Assembly (NCBI GenBank): GCA_022113835.1
Contig: JAILWY010000022.1
Span: forward strand, 992,001-1,056,000
Source of the DNA: Atopsyche davidsoni
Lineage: Eukaryota; Arthropoda; Insecta; Trichoptera; Hydrobiosidae
Length of the DNA: 64,000 bases
Direction: 5' to 3'
Shown here: positions 10,535 through 21,642 of the stretch, one piece after another
How positions within the stretch are numbered: position 1 is the first letter of the stretch
Layout: every line of letters starts with the position of its first letter
The notes under the pieces: model-generated
Told to the model about the DNA's origin: nothing
Database searches by the model: none
The model's input: the letters and a program-made list of their open reading frames with translations, nothing else
Translations under genes and position numbers: made by a program

Positions 10535-10800
10535 GTATAGGTAAATAAATACGCACTTGATTGACGTTCATTCCACAAAATAGACATATATATATATATA
10601 TATTTTTTTTTATTTTTTATTTTTAGATTGAACGTCAATAAGATGCGTATTTATTATCTATTACAGGTTTATATTATTTACTAATATAATTAGGCACATT
10701 AGTTCACACATAGAAGATGATTTAAAGAAATTCTCAGAAAAATGTAATCTTGATTTTTTTGGGATTTGAACCCACATCCCCAAGGCTACATGGCCTTCCA
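10535..10800. mobile_element. Broken tRNA-foldback copies around a TA tract
   Basis: The segment 'ttgacgttcattccacaaaa' (inverted family 5' end) is followed by (TA)n and a second, direct 5' end ('gattgaacgtcaataagatg'). An outer arm and the start of a minus-strand tRNA-like head ('gggatttgaacccacatccc') follow, cut off at about 10790. Confidence 0.65.
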
Positions 10801-10910
10801 CAACCATTCCAATCGCACTTCTCCATTACTGATCCTTTACATATACTCGGGGCACAGAACGGCAGCAATGTACAAGCAAAAGAATGTTCAGAGCAGGGAG
10901 CCTTTTTTAC
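10783..10910 (-). repeat. Dispersed family F fragment
   Basis: Landmarks 'ctccattactgatccttta', 'cagaacggcagcaatg' and 'agagcaggga' match family F. It directly abuts the truncated tRNA-foldback copy, so one element probably inserted into the other. Confidence 0.5.
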
Positions 10911-11844
10911 TCTAATTGAATACATTCACTTTTACATCTTTGGTATAGTTGGTATTTGTAATTACGGTAACCTCAAAGATAAAAGCCTCTTTTCAATCTA
11001 TCCGATCTATTGAAAAGAAAAACAACGTATGCTGACAATCCATTTACATCTCTTTTAACATAAAGCTTAAAATTCTTCTATAAACATCTTTGCAATACAA
11101 ATCCATATTATAAAATTAATTTGACAACAAATAACCCAAAGATTTTTTTCACAATAAATAAATCATACCTACGTGATTACTTTATAAATTTTTATATGCA
11201 TATTTTATTGATTATTACAGGTTTTACACATATACCACGAATTTGAACAAATACACACGATAACTTTATTTTATACTTATCAATAATGCATGAAAGTATC
11301 ACATTTTTATCTGAAAACGATTCCAACTCTCAAGTAGTACAAATAGACATAGCGACGAGCTGAATAAAAACATCACATGCATCGCAAAAAAAAATATTTT
11401 TCTCGTCGTTTCACACGCAAATCAGAATGCCCGATCGCATATCGCGTCTATCCGGTACGTACCAGCAGCCTGCACGCGCCGCCGGAGCTCGGCTGTGATC
11501 GAGAAACCGTGTCGGCCCGGGGCGTACAGTGTCATCAGTCCCATTGTGAAGGTAGGGCGAAGCTTTCAGGTCGGCCCCAATCAGACGGATGCACTTTCAC
11601 AACCCCCGACGTACCCCTAACGAAATCACCGCAAACCACACACGGGAGCCGTCGGCCCGTTCAATGGAGACCATCTGAACCGAACGAGACACATTGAATA
11701 TATCCGCATATTTCACTCATACAAGCGTGTTGCTAAACACTATTATATAATCGATTTATACATAAAACAAAAAAATATATATTTTACTAAATATATGCTT
11801 TTAAATCTAGGTACATTGTAGTAGTTATTTTTCATCTCAGAAGA
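10911..11844. other. Unassigned DNA
   Basis: AT-rich at first, then a moderately GC-rich stretch (11420-11690) with an open frame at 11377-11697 that has no recognisable domain. I see no supported gene. Confidence 0.4.
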
Positions 11845-11870
11845 GTGTATATATATATATATATACACAC
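11845..11870. repeat. (TA)n microsatellite
   Basis: A perfect alternating TA tract bounded by 'gtgt' and 'acacac', forming an extended palindrome. Confidence 0.85.
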
Positions 11871-11872
11871 AT

Positions 11873-12055
11873 GCTGTGGTCCTTAACCGTAAGCCCGCGG
11901 GCACTATGGCGCCCGCCGACCGTTTTACGTGTGCCCGCCGACCGCGATAAAAATAAGCGAAAACAATTATATTGTCATAATTTTCAAAATACTATTTTAG
12001 CCCGCCACCAGAATAAAATGTGCTCTCGGGTGCAAAAAGGTTGGAGACCTCTGGT
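11873..12055. mobile_element. Possible short hAT-type nonautonomous element
   Basis: The right end 'aaaaggttggagacctctg' resembles hAT-type termini (CAG-GGT-TCCAACC). The left end 'ctgtggtccttaacc' is an imperfect inverted match. Interior words 'gcccgccgaccg' repeat twice. I found no clear 8-bp target duplication. Confidence 0.35.
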
Positions 12056-12059
12056 GTTG

Positions 12060-12240
12060 TGGGTCTGTGGGAAAGGAAGCTGCCCAATAGCATTATTATG
12101 TAAACCTTGACTTACAAAGCTCTGATGTTTAGATCTGCATCCATCCACGATCATTCCTAGTCCACTACTCCATTACCGATCCTTTACACACGCTCAGGTA
12201 CAGAATGGCAGCCATGCACAGTACGGGGAGAGTGGGAAGG
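12060..12240 (-). repeat. Dispersed family F copy
   Basis: This copy contains 'aagctgcccaatagcattat', 'ttagatctgcatcc', 'cattaccgatcctttacaca', 'cagaatggcagccatgcac' and 'gagagtgggaagg' in family order. Confidence 0.6.
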
Positions 12241-12339
12241 ATAGTAGTTATATGGAACTCTATTGGAATACTGTGGAGCTATGGGTTCGAATCCCGAACC
12301 TCATATATATTAATAATAAATATATATGTAAATATCTAT

Positions 12340-12475
12340 TTTGTGGATTGAATTTTAATATTATGGTTCATATGCTAGCACAATTGGATAATGCACCGGC
12401 CATGTAAGGTTGAAGAGTTTTTGCAATCATTTTCAATGTAAAAAAAAAAAAATGTGCCCAATCATAAAAACTAAT
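12340..12475 (+). mobile_element. tRNA-foldback fragment
   Basis: A truncated tRNA-like head ('attggataatgcaccggcca') is followed by a diverged arm ('aatcattttcaatg', 'atgtgcccaatcata'). The 3' half of the tRNA-like unit is missing. Confidence 0.5.
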
Positions 12476-12584
12476 ATGTATTATAAATGCAGATTTTGAA
12501 TGCTGTAGATATAAAACTGAAGCGAGTAAACGCATTCTCGGTGATTTCACGCATTTACTTTCATCCCGCAGGTACGTATTATGG

Positions 12585-12700
12585 GGTCGGGGATGGGGGA
12601 GGAGACTTCACCCCCTTCCAGGGGAGCCCCAGGGCTACGCCCTCGGCAGGGGATGGCGACACAGATGCGAGGGGTGCGACCTGCAAGGGTGGAGGTGAGT
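12585..12700. other. Short GC-rich islet
   Basis: G-rich sequence ('ggggatgggggaggag') opens frames on both strands without any family resemblance. Confidence 0.4.
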
Positions 12701-12788
12701 TCGTCTGTAGTGGTATATGCGTGTACCGTTTTAATGTGTGAGTTGTCTTCCCGGTACTCAGACAAAGAAGCCTCCACTCTAATTCCAA

Positions 12789-13152
12789 GAACTACTGCTT
12801 ACGTCTATTTTTTGGATTGAACGTCAATCAGATGCGTGGATGTGATTCGTTAGTACAAGGGTTAGTACACCGGCCCACAAATGGGTTCGAATCCCACACA
12901 AATCACGATGATATTTTTCTGAGAATTTCTTAAATCATCTTCTATGTGTGAACTAATGTGCCTAATCATATTATTAATAACTACTGCTTACTGAAAGACG
13001 ATGTGATTCGTCAGTACAAGGGTTAGTACACCGGCCCACAAATGGGTTCAAATCCCACACAAATCACGATAATATTTTTCTGAAAATGTCTTGAATCATC
13101 TTCTATGTGTGAACTAATGTGCCTCATCATATTAGTAATAACTACTGCATAC
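12789..13152 (+). mobile_element. Tandem pair of tRNA-foldback heads, same deletion in both
   Basis: Tandem units of about 161 bp start with tRNA-like heads at 12842-12906 and 13003-13067. Both heads carry the same internal deletion in the anticodon-arm region ('ccggcccacaaatggg'), leaving A-box and B-box regions and the GTGATT/AATCAC acceptor pairing. Each unit ends in the arm and 'aactactgc-tact'. Shared damage means the pair arose by duplication. Confidence 0.8.
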
Positions 13153-13694
13153 TGAAAAACATACACTTTTTATATATAAACCTATAAATTAAAATATCAA
13201 AAAAATGTTAAAACGTAATCTCCCAGCTATTTGGCTATTCTCATTTGTTATTTTTTGCATCAAAGCCTGAAAATTGATGCTACACTTTTATGCAAGCAAT
13301 TTATTTATTTAATTTAGGCAAGCGAATTCCAAATTATCATTGCGCATGTCATCGTAATTTTTTTAATGTAAATATAAATAAAAGTTATTTTTACGGTGGT
13401 TCTATTTGCGTTGGTTTATTTTCGGTAACATTCCCGCGTGCTAGCGTATTGTTATACAGTGTGTTCCGAATTGGCGTTAAGTAACCTTGCCGACGGGATC
13501 GCCCGGGGTCTGTGAGTGCCGAGCAAACCCTGTATATAAAGTACCGGGGGTAGATAAAAGCCTTTTACAGTGATTACTAATAAGTAAATTTGTTGAGTCC
13601 GCATTTTTCGCCCCCGCGCAGGTTTTTCGGATATACAGTATTTTAAATGTGAGCAATGAGAAAAATGGGAAATACCACCTCCGTGGATACCTTT
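13153..13694. other. Unassigned DNA
   Basis: AT-rich with a GC-richer patch at 13480-13560. No gene is supported. Confidence 0.4.
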
Positions 13695-13695
13695 G

Positions 13696-13716
13696 GGTTA
13701 GGTTAGGTTAGGTTAT
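13696..13716 (+). repeat. Interstitial (TTAGG)n run
   Basis: About four units of the insect telomere pentamer. Isolated from other telomeric structure, so it is an interstitial repeat rather than a chromosome end. Confidence 0.8.
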
Positions 13717-13814
13717 GTTAAAATATTTCTGAAAATTCATTGACATGATGAATTCCTTTACCTTTTTTACTTAATTTAATTAATGGTGTCAGTATTGATC
13801 CCAAGAAGAACAGA

Positions 13815-13893
13815 GCCCAAATACCCAAATACCCAGATACCCAAATACCCAAATACTCAAATACCTAAATACCCAAATACCCACATACCCAAA
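13815..13893 (+). repeat. 8-bp minisatellite (CCCAAATA)n
   Basis: About ten units of 'cccaaata', with point variants such as 'cccagata' and 'ctcaaata'. Confidence 0.85.
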
Positions 13894-14404
13894 ATGTGAA
13901 TTTGCTATAGTCTTACAAAATATTTACTACACAAACTTTGTAGCATTATTTGTATTAGTGAATTACCTAACATTGAAAATTAACACGGCATAAAAATTTT
14001 ACTACACTCATAGATAAACCGATTAAATTCATAATAAAATGACAATTGAAAAGACGTATTGGCATTAAAAAATCTGATGCACAGTTTATATTCAAGCCAT
14101 CATCCCTTGTAAACAAAAGCTACCCTCTAAAATCACACTGTAACAATTTTCCAAATAAAAAAATGCACGTACTTTTAAAACAGCAGCCAGTTATTTACAT
14201 TTTTCAGTAACTATGGCGGATTATTGCGTTGCGTGTAAATCAAGTTTTTCCTGAAAAATTTCATGAATGAAATAAAGTCTTTCAAATCCTCATCGGGCAT
14301 ATTTATATTAAATATAATAATTTATTTTTTTATATCTGTGTTTAATTGTATGAATAATATTTATTTATTATTCTGTGGTGTTATATTTATTTATTATTTA
14401 AGGA

Positions 14405-14515
14405 CTTACTACACTACCCTTCTAAAGAAAACCTTGAATAGATATGTGTTCAGTGAGATGGTCACCAACTTTTTTTTGAGGAGAGGCACCTGGAGAAGAA
14501 GAGATATACATAATA
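14405..14515 (+). repeat. Family F 3' tail (sense)
   Basis: Sense-strand tail with 'actacactac', 'gagatggtcaccaac' and 'ggagaggcacctggagaag'. The frame ends 'EMVTNFFLRRGTWRRR', like the C-terminus of insect LINE reverse transcriptases, which is why I suspect family F is LINE-derived. Confidence 0.5.
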
Positions 14516-14635
14516 TATAATATTGCATCGATATCTAAGCAATAAAACCAGACGCGGCTTGACACCTAAGAAAGCAGTAAAGATGTGTATTGACTCGATT
14601 TTTACTCAATTGCTTGTTATTTTATAAATTTTCAC

Positions 14636-14728
14636 TCAGTTTGATAATGACAAGGTTGACGAAACCGGTCACCAATAAAATTACCACGAGGAAAAATCAC
14701 TCAAGTATTTTATTCAAAATATTTAAAG
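14636..14728 (+). repeat. Single arm of the 'gaaaccggtcac' foldback family
   Basis: This carries 'gacgaaaccggtcaccaat', 'aaaaatcactcaagtat' and 'ttttattcaaaatattt', matching one arm of the palindrome at 10342. It directly abuts the MITE at 14729. Confidence 0.7.
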
Positions 14729-14919
14729 GGAATTCCACCAAGTACCTATGTCAAAAATATATTCGATAATAAATATATGTGTGAGCTAAATGATTGCAGC
14801 TCGACGCGGCTTAACACCTAAGAAAGCAGTAAAGACAAGTACTCTTTGTTAAAAATATTGATTACTTATACATATATAAACAATGAATATTTTTGTCAGA
14901 GTGTACTTGGTGGAATTCC
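14729..14919. mobile_element. MITE with 'ggaattccaccaagtac' ends
   Basis: The left end 'ggaattccaccaagtac' and the right end 'gtacttggtggaattcc' are perfect 17-bp inverted repeats, followed inward by inverted 'caaaaatat/atatttttg'. Single ends recur at 15027, 18752, 49893, 52474 and 56339, always facing AT-rich DNA. Confidence 0.75.
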
Positions 14920-15164
14920 ATATTTTTATATCATGCAAATGATTGCAACTGCTGCGGCTTAACAAGCAGTAAAAACGTAAATCGGCGCTAGATCGATCCG
15001 AGTATTTTATTTAAAATATTACAATAGAATTTCACCAAGTACTTTTTATCAAAAATATTGATAAACATTAAAATATATATATATATAAAGCGCCCCACAC
15101 ACGTACTGACAAATTGTCGTCTCGTTCAACAAATTGAACAATGGGCTACACCTTTGTTAAATAC

Positions 15165-15221
<57 letters not shown>

Positions 15222-15363
15222 TATATATATATATGGTATATTGAATCACGATAAAAAGCAGTAAAAACGTGTATCGGCACCAGATCGATCCTGAAGGCGA
15301 CGTCGATTCGAGTATTTGGACTCTCGAGTACCACCAAGTACTTATTATCAAAAATATTGATTA

Positions 15364-15413
<50 letters not shown>

Positions 15414-15574
15414 TATATAAAGCGCCCCACATACGTACCGAGAAATTGCCATGTCGTTCAACAAATTGAACAATGACTAAACTTTTGTTCAATTTCTTGA
15501 ACGAGACGGCAATTTGTTAGTACGTGTGTGGGGCGCTTCAGTGGAATTCTACTTTAACATTTTATATAAAATAC

Positions 15575-15655
<81 letters not shown>

Positions 15656-15771
15656 AATCATGCAAATGATCGCAACTACTGCGGCTTGACACGTTAAAAA
15701 GCAGTAAAAACGTGCATCGGCGCCGGATCGATCCCGAAGGCGGCGTCGATTCGACACAAAAATATTGATTA

Positions 15772-15810
<39 letters not shown>
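14920..15810. repeat. Nested repeat cluster with (TA)n tracts
   Basis: TA tracts at about 15074, 15167-15238, 15367-15420, 15575-15654 and 15773-15810 separate repeated fragments. One is a 'gcggcttgacac...aagcagtaaaaacgt...gatcgatcc' block (14945, 15253, 15680, also 14550 and 16217). Another is 'accaagtact...atcaaaaatattgat'. Open frames here read Ile-Tyr repeats from the TA tracts and are not genes. Confidence 0.8.
15420..15538. mobile_element. Foldback MITE (54-bp arms) inside a TA tract
   Basis: The arms at 15420-15473 and 15485-15538 are near-perfect inverted copies beginning 'aagcgccccaca', with an 11-nt loop. The left flank is (TA)n. A single left arm lies at 15088-15142 and an internally deleted copy at about 16161-16200, both also next to TA tracts. 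Confidence 0.88.
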
Positions 15811-15813
<3 letters not shown>

Positions 15814-16075
15814 ATTAAGCACATTTTTTCACACATTGAAAACGATTAAAGAAAACTCTCAGGAAATATCATCGTGACTTGTGTGGGATTCGAACCCACA
15901 TCCCCAAGCTTTCATGGCCGGTGCATTTATCCAACTATGCTAACGAGCCACTGCAATTTAGTGAGAATTTTTAATAATCATATTCTACATATGAACCAAT
16001 ATGCCCGGGCTAATCAATATTTTCTGAGAGTTTTCTTTAATCGTTTTCAATGTGTGAAAAAATGTGCTTAATCAC
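15811..16075 (-). mobile_element. tRNA-containing foldback element, best-preserved inverted repeats
   Basis: The outer arms at 15811-15870 and 16017-16075 are almost perfect 59-bp inverted repeats starting 'gtgattaagcacatttttt'. The interior carries a minus-strand tRNA-like head and a diverged third copy of the arm ('catattctacatatgaacc'). The left flank is a TA tract. Confidence 0.9.
15874..15951 (-). ncRNA. tRNA-like head with pairing acceptor stem
   Basis: On the minus strand the ends GTGGCT and AGTCAC pair over six positions, including one G:T wobble. The T-arm 'tgtgggttcgaacccaca' is perfect, and 'ttagcatagttggataaatg' resembles an A-box. The anticodon arm does not fold cleanly and the usual U33 cannot be placed, so I do not call a functional tRNA or its identity. 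Confidence 0.65.
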
Positions 16076-16209
16076 ATAAACATACTAATACCTGCATGGG
16101 TAAATAAAAAAACGCATTCTGATTGACATTAATCCAACTTAATATATATATATATATATATAAAGCGCCCCACATACAATTTGTTAGTGCGTGCGTGGGG
16201 TACATAAAT

Positions 16210-16560
16210 ACATTTGACTGCTGCGGCTCAACATCCGAAGAAAGCGGTGCGGACGCGCACCGGAAGCGGATCGATTCGAAGAAGGCGTCCGTTCATCGCG
16301 GAGGGCCCGCGTCCCCGCGTCCCCGCGTCCCCGGGGCGGCGGGGCGGCAAAAGCGCAGGGCGCGCCCGCCCCCCCCCCGCCCCCCACCACCTGCCCCCCC
16401 GCCCCCGGCCGCCCTCTAGCCGGGGCGGGGCGGGGGCGGGGGCGGCGGCCCGGGGCACGCCCCGCCTCCGGCTCAGTCTGCCGCCGGTGGTCGCCAGAGG
16501 CGCGCGAGCCGCACCCGGGACGCAAACAGCGCGAGCGATCGATTTTCCGGCCGCCACCTC
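16210..16560. other. CpG-rich block
   Basis: Extremely GC-rich, with CCCC/GGGG runs. Long frames on both strands give low-complexity Pro/Arg/Gly/Ala peptides. The left edge contains the 'gctgcggctcaacat' repeat block. A promoter-type island is possible but no exon or core promoter can be pointed to. Confidence 0.5.
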
Positions 16561-16945
16561 CGCCCCGCGAATTCATCGACACACTTTCACCGAAATCGAA
16601 ACGCACCAAAAAATAAAAAAACACAACAACAACATCAACAACAAAAAAACACGTAATACACGCGCAAAGCAAAAAAAATTTTTTTTACGCGAGTTCATCG
16701 CGGGTGCGAAAAAAATTCGAAGAATTTTTTTCTTTTTCCGCGTTTTTCTTTAAAAAAAAAATTCATCGTGTCAAAAAAAATTCATCGTGTCAAAAAAATT
16801 CATCGAATTTTTTTACTCTCCATTCGGGCTTGCCCCCGCCCTGGCGCCCCCTCCCCTCCCCCTCCCCCCCCCCCCCCCCCCCGGGCCGCAACCCGAGACG
16901 GAAATTATTGTTCGAACGCCGGCGCGAGACGAGTTCATCGAAATA
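16561..16945 (+). repeat. Recurrent 'TTCATCG' motif region
   Basis: The word 'ttcatcg' occurs six times in 375 bp (about 16571, 16693, 16762, 16781, 16799 and 16933). Three of these lie in a 20-bp tandem unit 'attcatcgtgtcaaaaaaaa'. A 19-base C run lies at 16864-16882. Confidence 0.7.
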
Positions 16946-18745
16946 TGCCGGCCCGATTGTAATGCGGAAAACTAACAAATACACGCCTCCGTAATTAACA
17001 CCGCGCACGCCCGCGCCTTAACCCTTTGCGCGTGTTGTTTGTGAAGTAATTTTTTTTTTTTTTTTTTTTCAATTATACAATCGTTTATGTGTACGTTCAT
17101 TTATGAAATTTAAATATATATTTGTTTATTATAATAATAAGCAATGATTAGATATTTATCGTTTATGTAATAAATGCAATAATTTTTTTTTTTTACATAT
17201 CAGTAGAATCGGTTTTGGTTCACATCCGGATGAGTTAATTGATTTTTTTATTAATGTGCTTGAAAGCTGGAAATAAATATTTATAACAAATAATAGTTAT
17301 TGCGTTGTATAAATAAGACAGCCATTTTTACAGTTGCCTCAAAACTCACATGATTTGCATAAAATAAAGGTAGTTTACAGAAATATCTTTCAGTTTATGT
17401 GTTTTGGCGATTAATTCATAAAAATAAAATTTATATATTTTTAATATGTTTGATGAAGAAATCCTATGTGCATTTTAAATTAAAGTTTAATATGAGTCAA
17501 GTTTAGATGTGAAATATTATTTTTTTTTATAACATCTCATTTAAAATAAAATGTGCTGAAATAATTCATTGTGAATTGGTGTGTTTTTATTTTAGTTTTT
17601 TTTTAACTCAAATTAAAAAATATATTGTTTAACGCTCAGTGAAATTTAAAGTGTTACTAAGTTTGCTTTTTTCAATAGTTTTAATAGGAATAAACTTTTT
17701 TTACCATGATTATTTTATTCGATTAAATACATTTATCTTGGACTACCTAACAAAAATTTTATAATTTATATTAAAATACATTGAAATTAAAACAACGTAT
17801 AAATGTTACTCATCTCTTAAAAAAATATTATTTTCATTAAAATTACACTATTATCGTACTAGTAAATTTAAAAGTCACTTTTATTATTAAAAATGATAAA
17901 AAAAACTGTGCAGGTAATATTATTTTTTCGTTATTATTAAAAAAAAAATGACTAGTGTTAGTAAAAGTGAAATTGTATAGGAGTGTATTTTTTTTATTAT
18001 CGCAAGGTATTTTCAATTTTTTTATTATATAATGTCATTGGATGGCAACGAAATCAGCGTAAAATTTATATATACATTTTTTAAACACCAAAAACCATCA
18101 CACGGCACACTTTAAACCAAATAATAATAAATACGTATTTTTTGCCTTTTTAATAAAAATATATCAATTGCCCAAAAATTATATTTTCAAAGCAATTCAG
18201 ATATGATTTTCAAACGTGTTTTTTTCGTTTTAAAACTGTTTTTTTTTTGCAAAAAAAATATTAAAAAATACTTTATAAATAGCCAGTTGGGTTTGAAATT
18301 AAAAACATTATTGTTTGTGAGTGCTTTAGCCTTTCAAGGCTCATAGAAATTTCACACAAAAAATGCCTACTCATATTTGATATTTAAATATTTTTGTATT
18401 GCAAATGGATGGACTCAGTCTTGGCATAAATATGTTGATATATTGATTTATTATCGTTCAGTGGTCGGTTGTCGTGCAGAATGTGTAGGCAGCTTTACTA
18501 AAAATAGCATAAAGTAAACTAATGTGCAGAGGGTAGTGGAATCGCCGACGGGAAATCGCCTGAAAGTGAAAGTTATACTGAAACGCTGAAAATTATTATT
18601 ATCCGAATTCGTTTATAAACACTAAAGTGAATATTTCAAAAAAATATTTTTTTGAAACAAAATAATTTAGTATGATTTTTTAATGCACCGAAAACTAGGT
18701 ATTAGTGAATATTATCATAAAATTTAATTTAAGTATAAAATATTT
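16946..18745. other. AT-rich DNA without recognised features
   Basis: Nearly 2 kb of A/T-runs with no open frame worth reporting. A lone MITE end ('gtgtaggcagcttta') lies at about 18484. It could be intron or intergenic. Confidence 0.5.
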
Positions 18746-18860
18746 TTGACAAAGTGTACTTGGTGGAATTTCATATGTGAAGTGAAGGTTGACAAAACCG
18801 GTCACCAATAAAATTAAACGTATGTGAAAAAATCACAAAAGCGTTTTATTTAAAATTTAA
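18746..18860 (+). repeat. MITE end joined to a 'gaaaccggtcac' arm
   Basis: A 'gtacttggtggaatttcat' end is followed 20 bp later by 'aaaaccggtcaccaataaaa' and 'aatcacaaaagcgttttatt'. The same two families are adjacent at 14640-14745 and lie near each other at 49500-49910 and 56340-56580. Confidence 0.6.
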
Positions 18861-20035
18861 CACTAAAACCAAACAGCGAATATTGTGTTTAATAGTTTTA
18901 TTTGAATTTTAATTTTACATAAAAATAAGCTACGTTATGTGTAGATGAATAAATTATCAACAGTGCTTATAAATAATTAAAATAATTTTTCAAACTGATG
19001 AGAAATTTTAATTTGTGCACTTTTTATGAAGCGATGTTTAAAGTAGATTTTTCATTAATCAAAATAAACAAAATATGGCGTTTAAAACAGGATTATATAA
19101 AATATTTCAACACATAAATAATAAAATATAAAAAAAACGCTTTTAATAATATTTTCAAAATGTACTAACTAGCTTAACAGCTAAAAAGCAGCGTTAATGT
19201 GAATTCGCGTATAAAATATTGTGTTTTTATTATTTGCAATGATAATAAGTGAAGTGAAATCCCTAATAGATCGTTTTTTTTGTCAGTTATATTTTGTGTT
19301 AGAATTTTTTTTTAACGTGTGATTTTCCTGAATTTTTGCCGGCAGTCAATAACAAATGAATAATTAATTATTGCAAAAATTATAAAAAAAGTGTAATATT
19401 CACATAAAATACAGTTTTCAGCATATTAGAGTTTTTAGTCTTTTCATCACTTTTAGTCTCGCGTAAGATTGGCCTAAAAGACAGTTCTCAGCGTATCGAT
19501 AGCAAACTATTGATTAAATCGCTCGGTACTTATCCGTTTTATTTCCATCGAGGGATGCCTGTTATCTTGAATGAGCTACACGGGTTTCCCAAACCTGATT
19601 AACCGGTACTTAACAAGCAGCGTGGATTACATCACTGGTTAAGTGCCGACGGCGGAGTATCCCGATTCAAACCCAAGTTATGATAAATGTAAATCACCTG
19701 ATTTATAGCGTTTGTAATAAACATTCTTTTAATTGCAAAAGAAAAGCCGAAGCGGTTAATTAAAATATGACATTTAAAAAAAATAATAATAATCAAGATT
19801 GAGAGAATCGGCGCACAGGTCTTCTTGCTTCTATGTATGAAGAAGACGCTATATAAAGCGTTAAATATTAATTATTCACCAGTGTTATAAATAAAATAAT
19901 AAAAAAATAAAAAAACTCTGCTACGTATTAATTTGAACAATTATTTTTAAATTTTATTAAATCATATTCCGCGTACAGTAAATTACTTTTAATTAAAAAA
20001 ATAATTGGTTGATCAATGAGTCAAAAATTAAGGCA
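18861..20035. other. AT-rich DNA, one possible tRNA-like remnant
   Basis: Mostly featureless. Around 19615-19685 the words 'actggttaagtgcc' and 'cgattcaaaccc' are spaced like A- and B-boxes, but no acceptor stem forms, so this is only a possible SINE head. Confidence 0.3.
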
Positions 20036-20112
20036 AACGAATAATGCCAACGTGAAAGGTTTGGTGAAACCGGTCACAAATAAAACTAAACACGTGGAAA
20101 AAATAAAAAATA
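20036..20112 (+). repeat. Single arm of the 'gaaaccggtcac' family
   Basis: The copy reads 'ataatgccaacgtgaaagg', then 'gaaaccggtcacaaataaaa' and 'cacgtggaaaaa', matching one arm of 10342-10528 with small changes in the stem. Confidence 0.7.
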
Positions 20113-21480
20113 AATTTTGTATTGAGTATACAAACAGTTTTATTCGTGAATATAAAAAAAAAATGCTTTGTTGAGTGTATTATTTAAAGTATTAAATATA
20201 ATTTTAAATATACTGTAAAAAAAGCCCCTGCCTTCTGTGTGAGAATCTTCATCTCTAACCAATTCACTATCAATAATTCATTTAATAAATTATTTAATAT
20301 ATATCCCCAGAAACAGAAGTTAGCGAACGGTAATATATCTTTTTTAGATGTATTTTAATTTTTATAAAAATGCTCGCGGCTGATTTCGGAATGAGGTATT
20401 AAAAAAAAAAAAAAAACAGTTAGAATATATTTAATGTCGTAATATTACGAATTTCAACAATAATTATAGAATTCACACGAAAACACTTTACTACCTAGCG
20501 AATCAGTAAATTAATGTTATGTTTAAATCATACAGTAACCGTTTATAAATTTTCAATTATTATCAATATCGTAATGAGTTAATGTGTCATTGATCGCATC
20601 TTATTAAAAAATTAACTTCAAATATTGCAGAGTCTAAATGCACGGTATACTTTTATAAATCACGCAGTCGTAAAAATTACGACAAAATACAAATTGATAT
20701 CAAACAAAAGCAACAAAAAAGAAATGAAAATGGATTTGCGAATATCTCTTTTCTCTCAATTTTTCCTTCCGATGTTATCCCGCTTATTTTCTTTCTAATT
20801 ATTTTCCTTTATATAATCCAACTTACGAAAGAGGGGGCCATGGGGGGGGGCGAGGGCGAATTAAAAAAAACTTTTTTTTCATTTCACAAACAATTTTTCC
20901 CTTATCCGCCGTCCTTTGTCTTTTGATATTTTCGTTATTTTAAAACAGGCGCTCTTCGTTTGTTTTCGCGTATTTGTTTTGTTTCGGCCGCGAAATGTTT
21001 TGTTGCTTTTTAATTTGAAAATTTCTATTACGATAGCCGCTATTGTAGTAATTTTGAAATTACTTTGCAACAAATACAAGAATTCATAAGCAAATAATCG
21101 GCTTTGTGCGGCGATCGTAGATGGCGTTTTATATAATTTATTGATTTATAAACATGAAATAAAAACACACCCAAAAAAGCACCAATAAGCTGTTATTATT
21201 TATAATGCTTTTTAGATTTGCGTTTCGTTTACGTGTGGCATTATTAATAATTGATTTATTTGCACAATAATCGCAGCAAAAATACTTAAATTTAACTTTT
21301 ATTATATTTAATTTCAAGATGTTTCGTTTTTTATAGTTTTCTATGTTTTTCTATTGTTTTTTTTTAAATAATTTTATTACTTTTATACAGGATAGCAAAA
21401 ATTAAAGCTGATGAATTAATAGTGTTTTTATAAAAATCGTACAAAATACACTTCAAAATGTATGGAACTTTAGATAGTCA
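20113..21480. other. AT-rich DNA without recognised features
   Basis: There is no supported gene. A G-run lies at 20834-20850, and a 66-codon minus frame at 20879-21079 is basic, low in complexity and unrecognised. Confidence 0.45.
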
Positions 21481-21580
21481 TTAAAAACTTTCCAGTGAAG
21501 TGGAATCCGAACTAAAACTATACTTTTTAAATTTAATAAAACCCAATGAAGGCTTCATAGTGCTTCGAGATTGCCGTCTG

Positions 21581-21642
21581 GTTAGGTTGGGTGAGGTTGG
21601 GTGAGGTTGGGTGAGGTGAGGTGGAGGAACTTCAGTGTGGTT
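21581..21642 (+). repeat. 10-bp degenerate tandem repeat (ggttgggtga)n
   Basis: About four units of 'ggttgggtga' decaying into 'ggtgaggtgg'. It begins with 'ggttagg', so it may derive from a TTAGG-like run. Confidence 0.75.

Noticed and set aside
15157..15836. Ile/Tyr-rich frames
   Set aside because: They are readings of (TA)n microsatellites.
16184..16753. Overlapping long frames on both strands
   Set aside because: Same cause: extreme GC content with few stop codons; peptides are Pro/Arg/Gly-rich on either strand.
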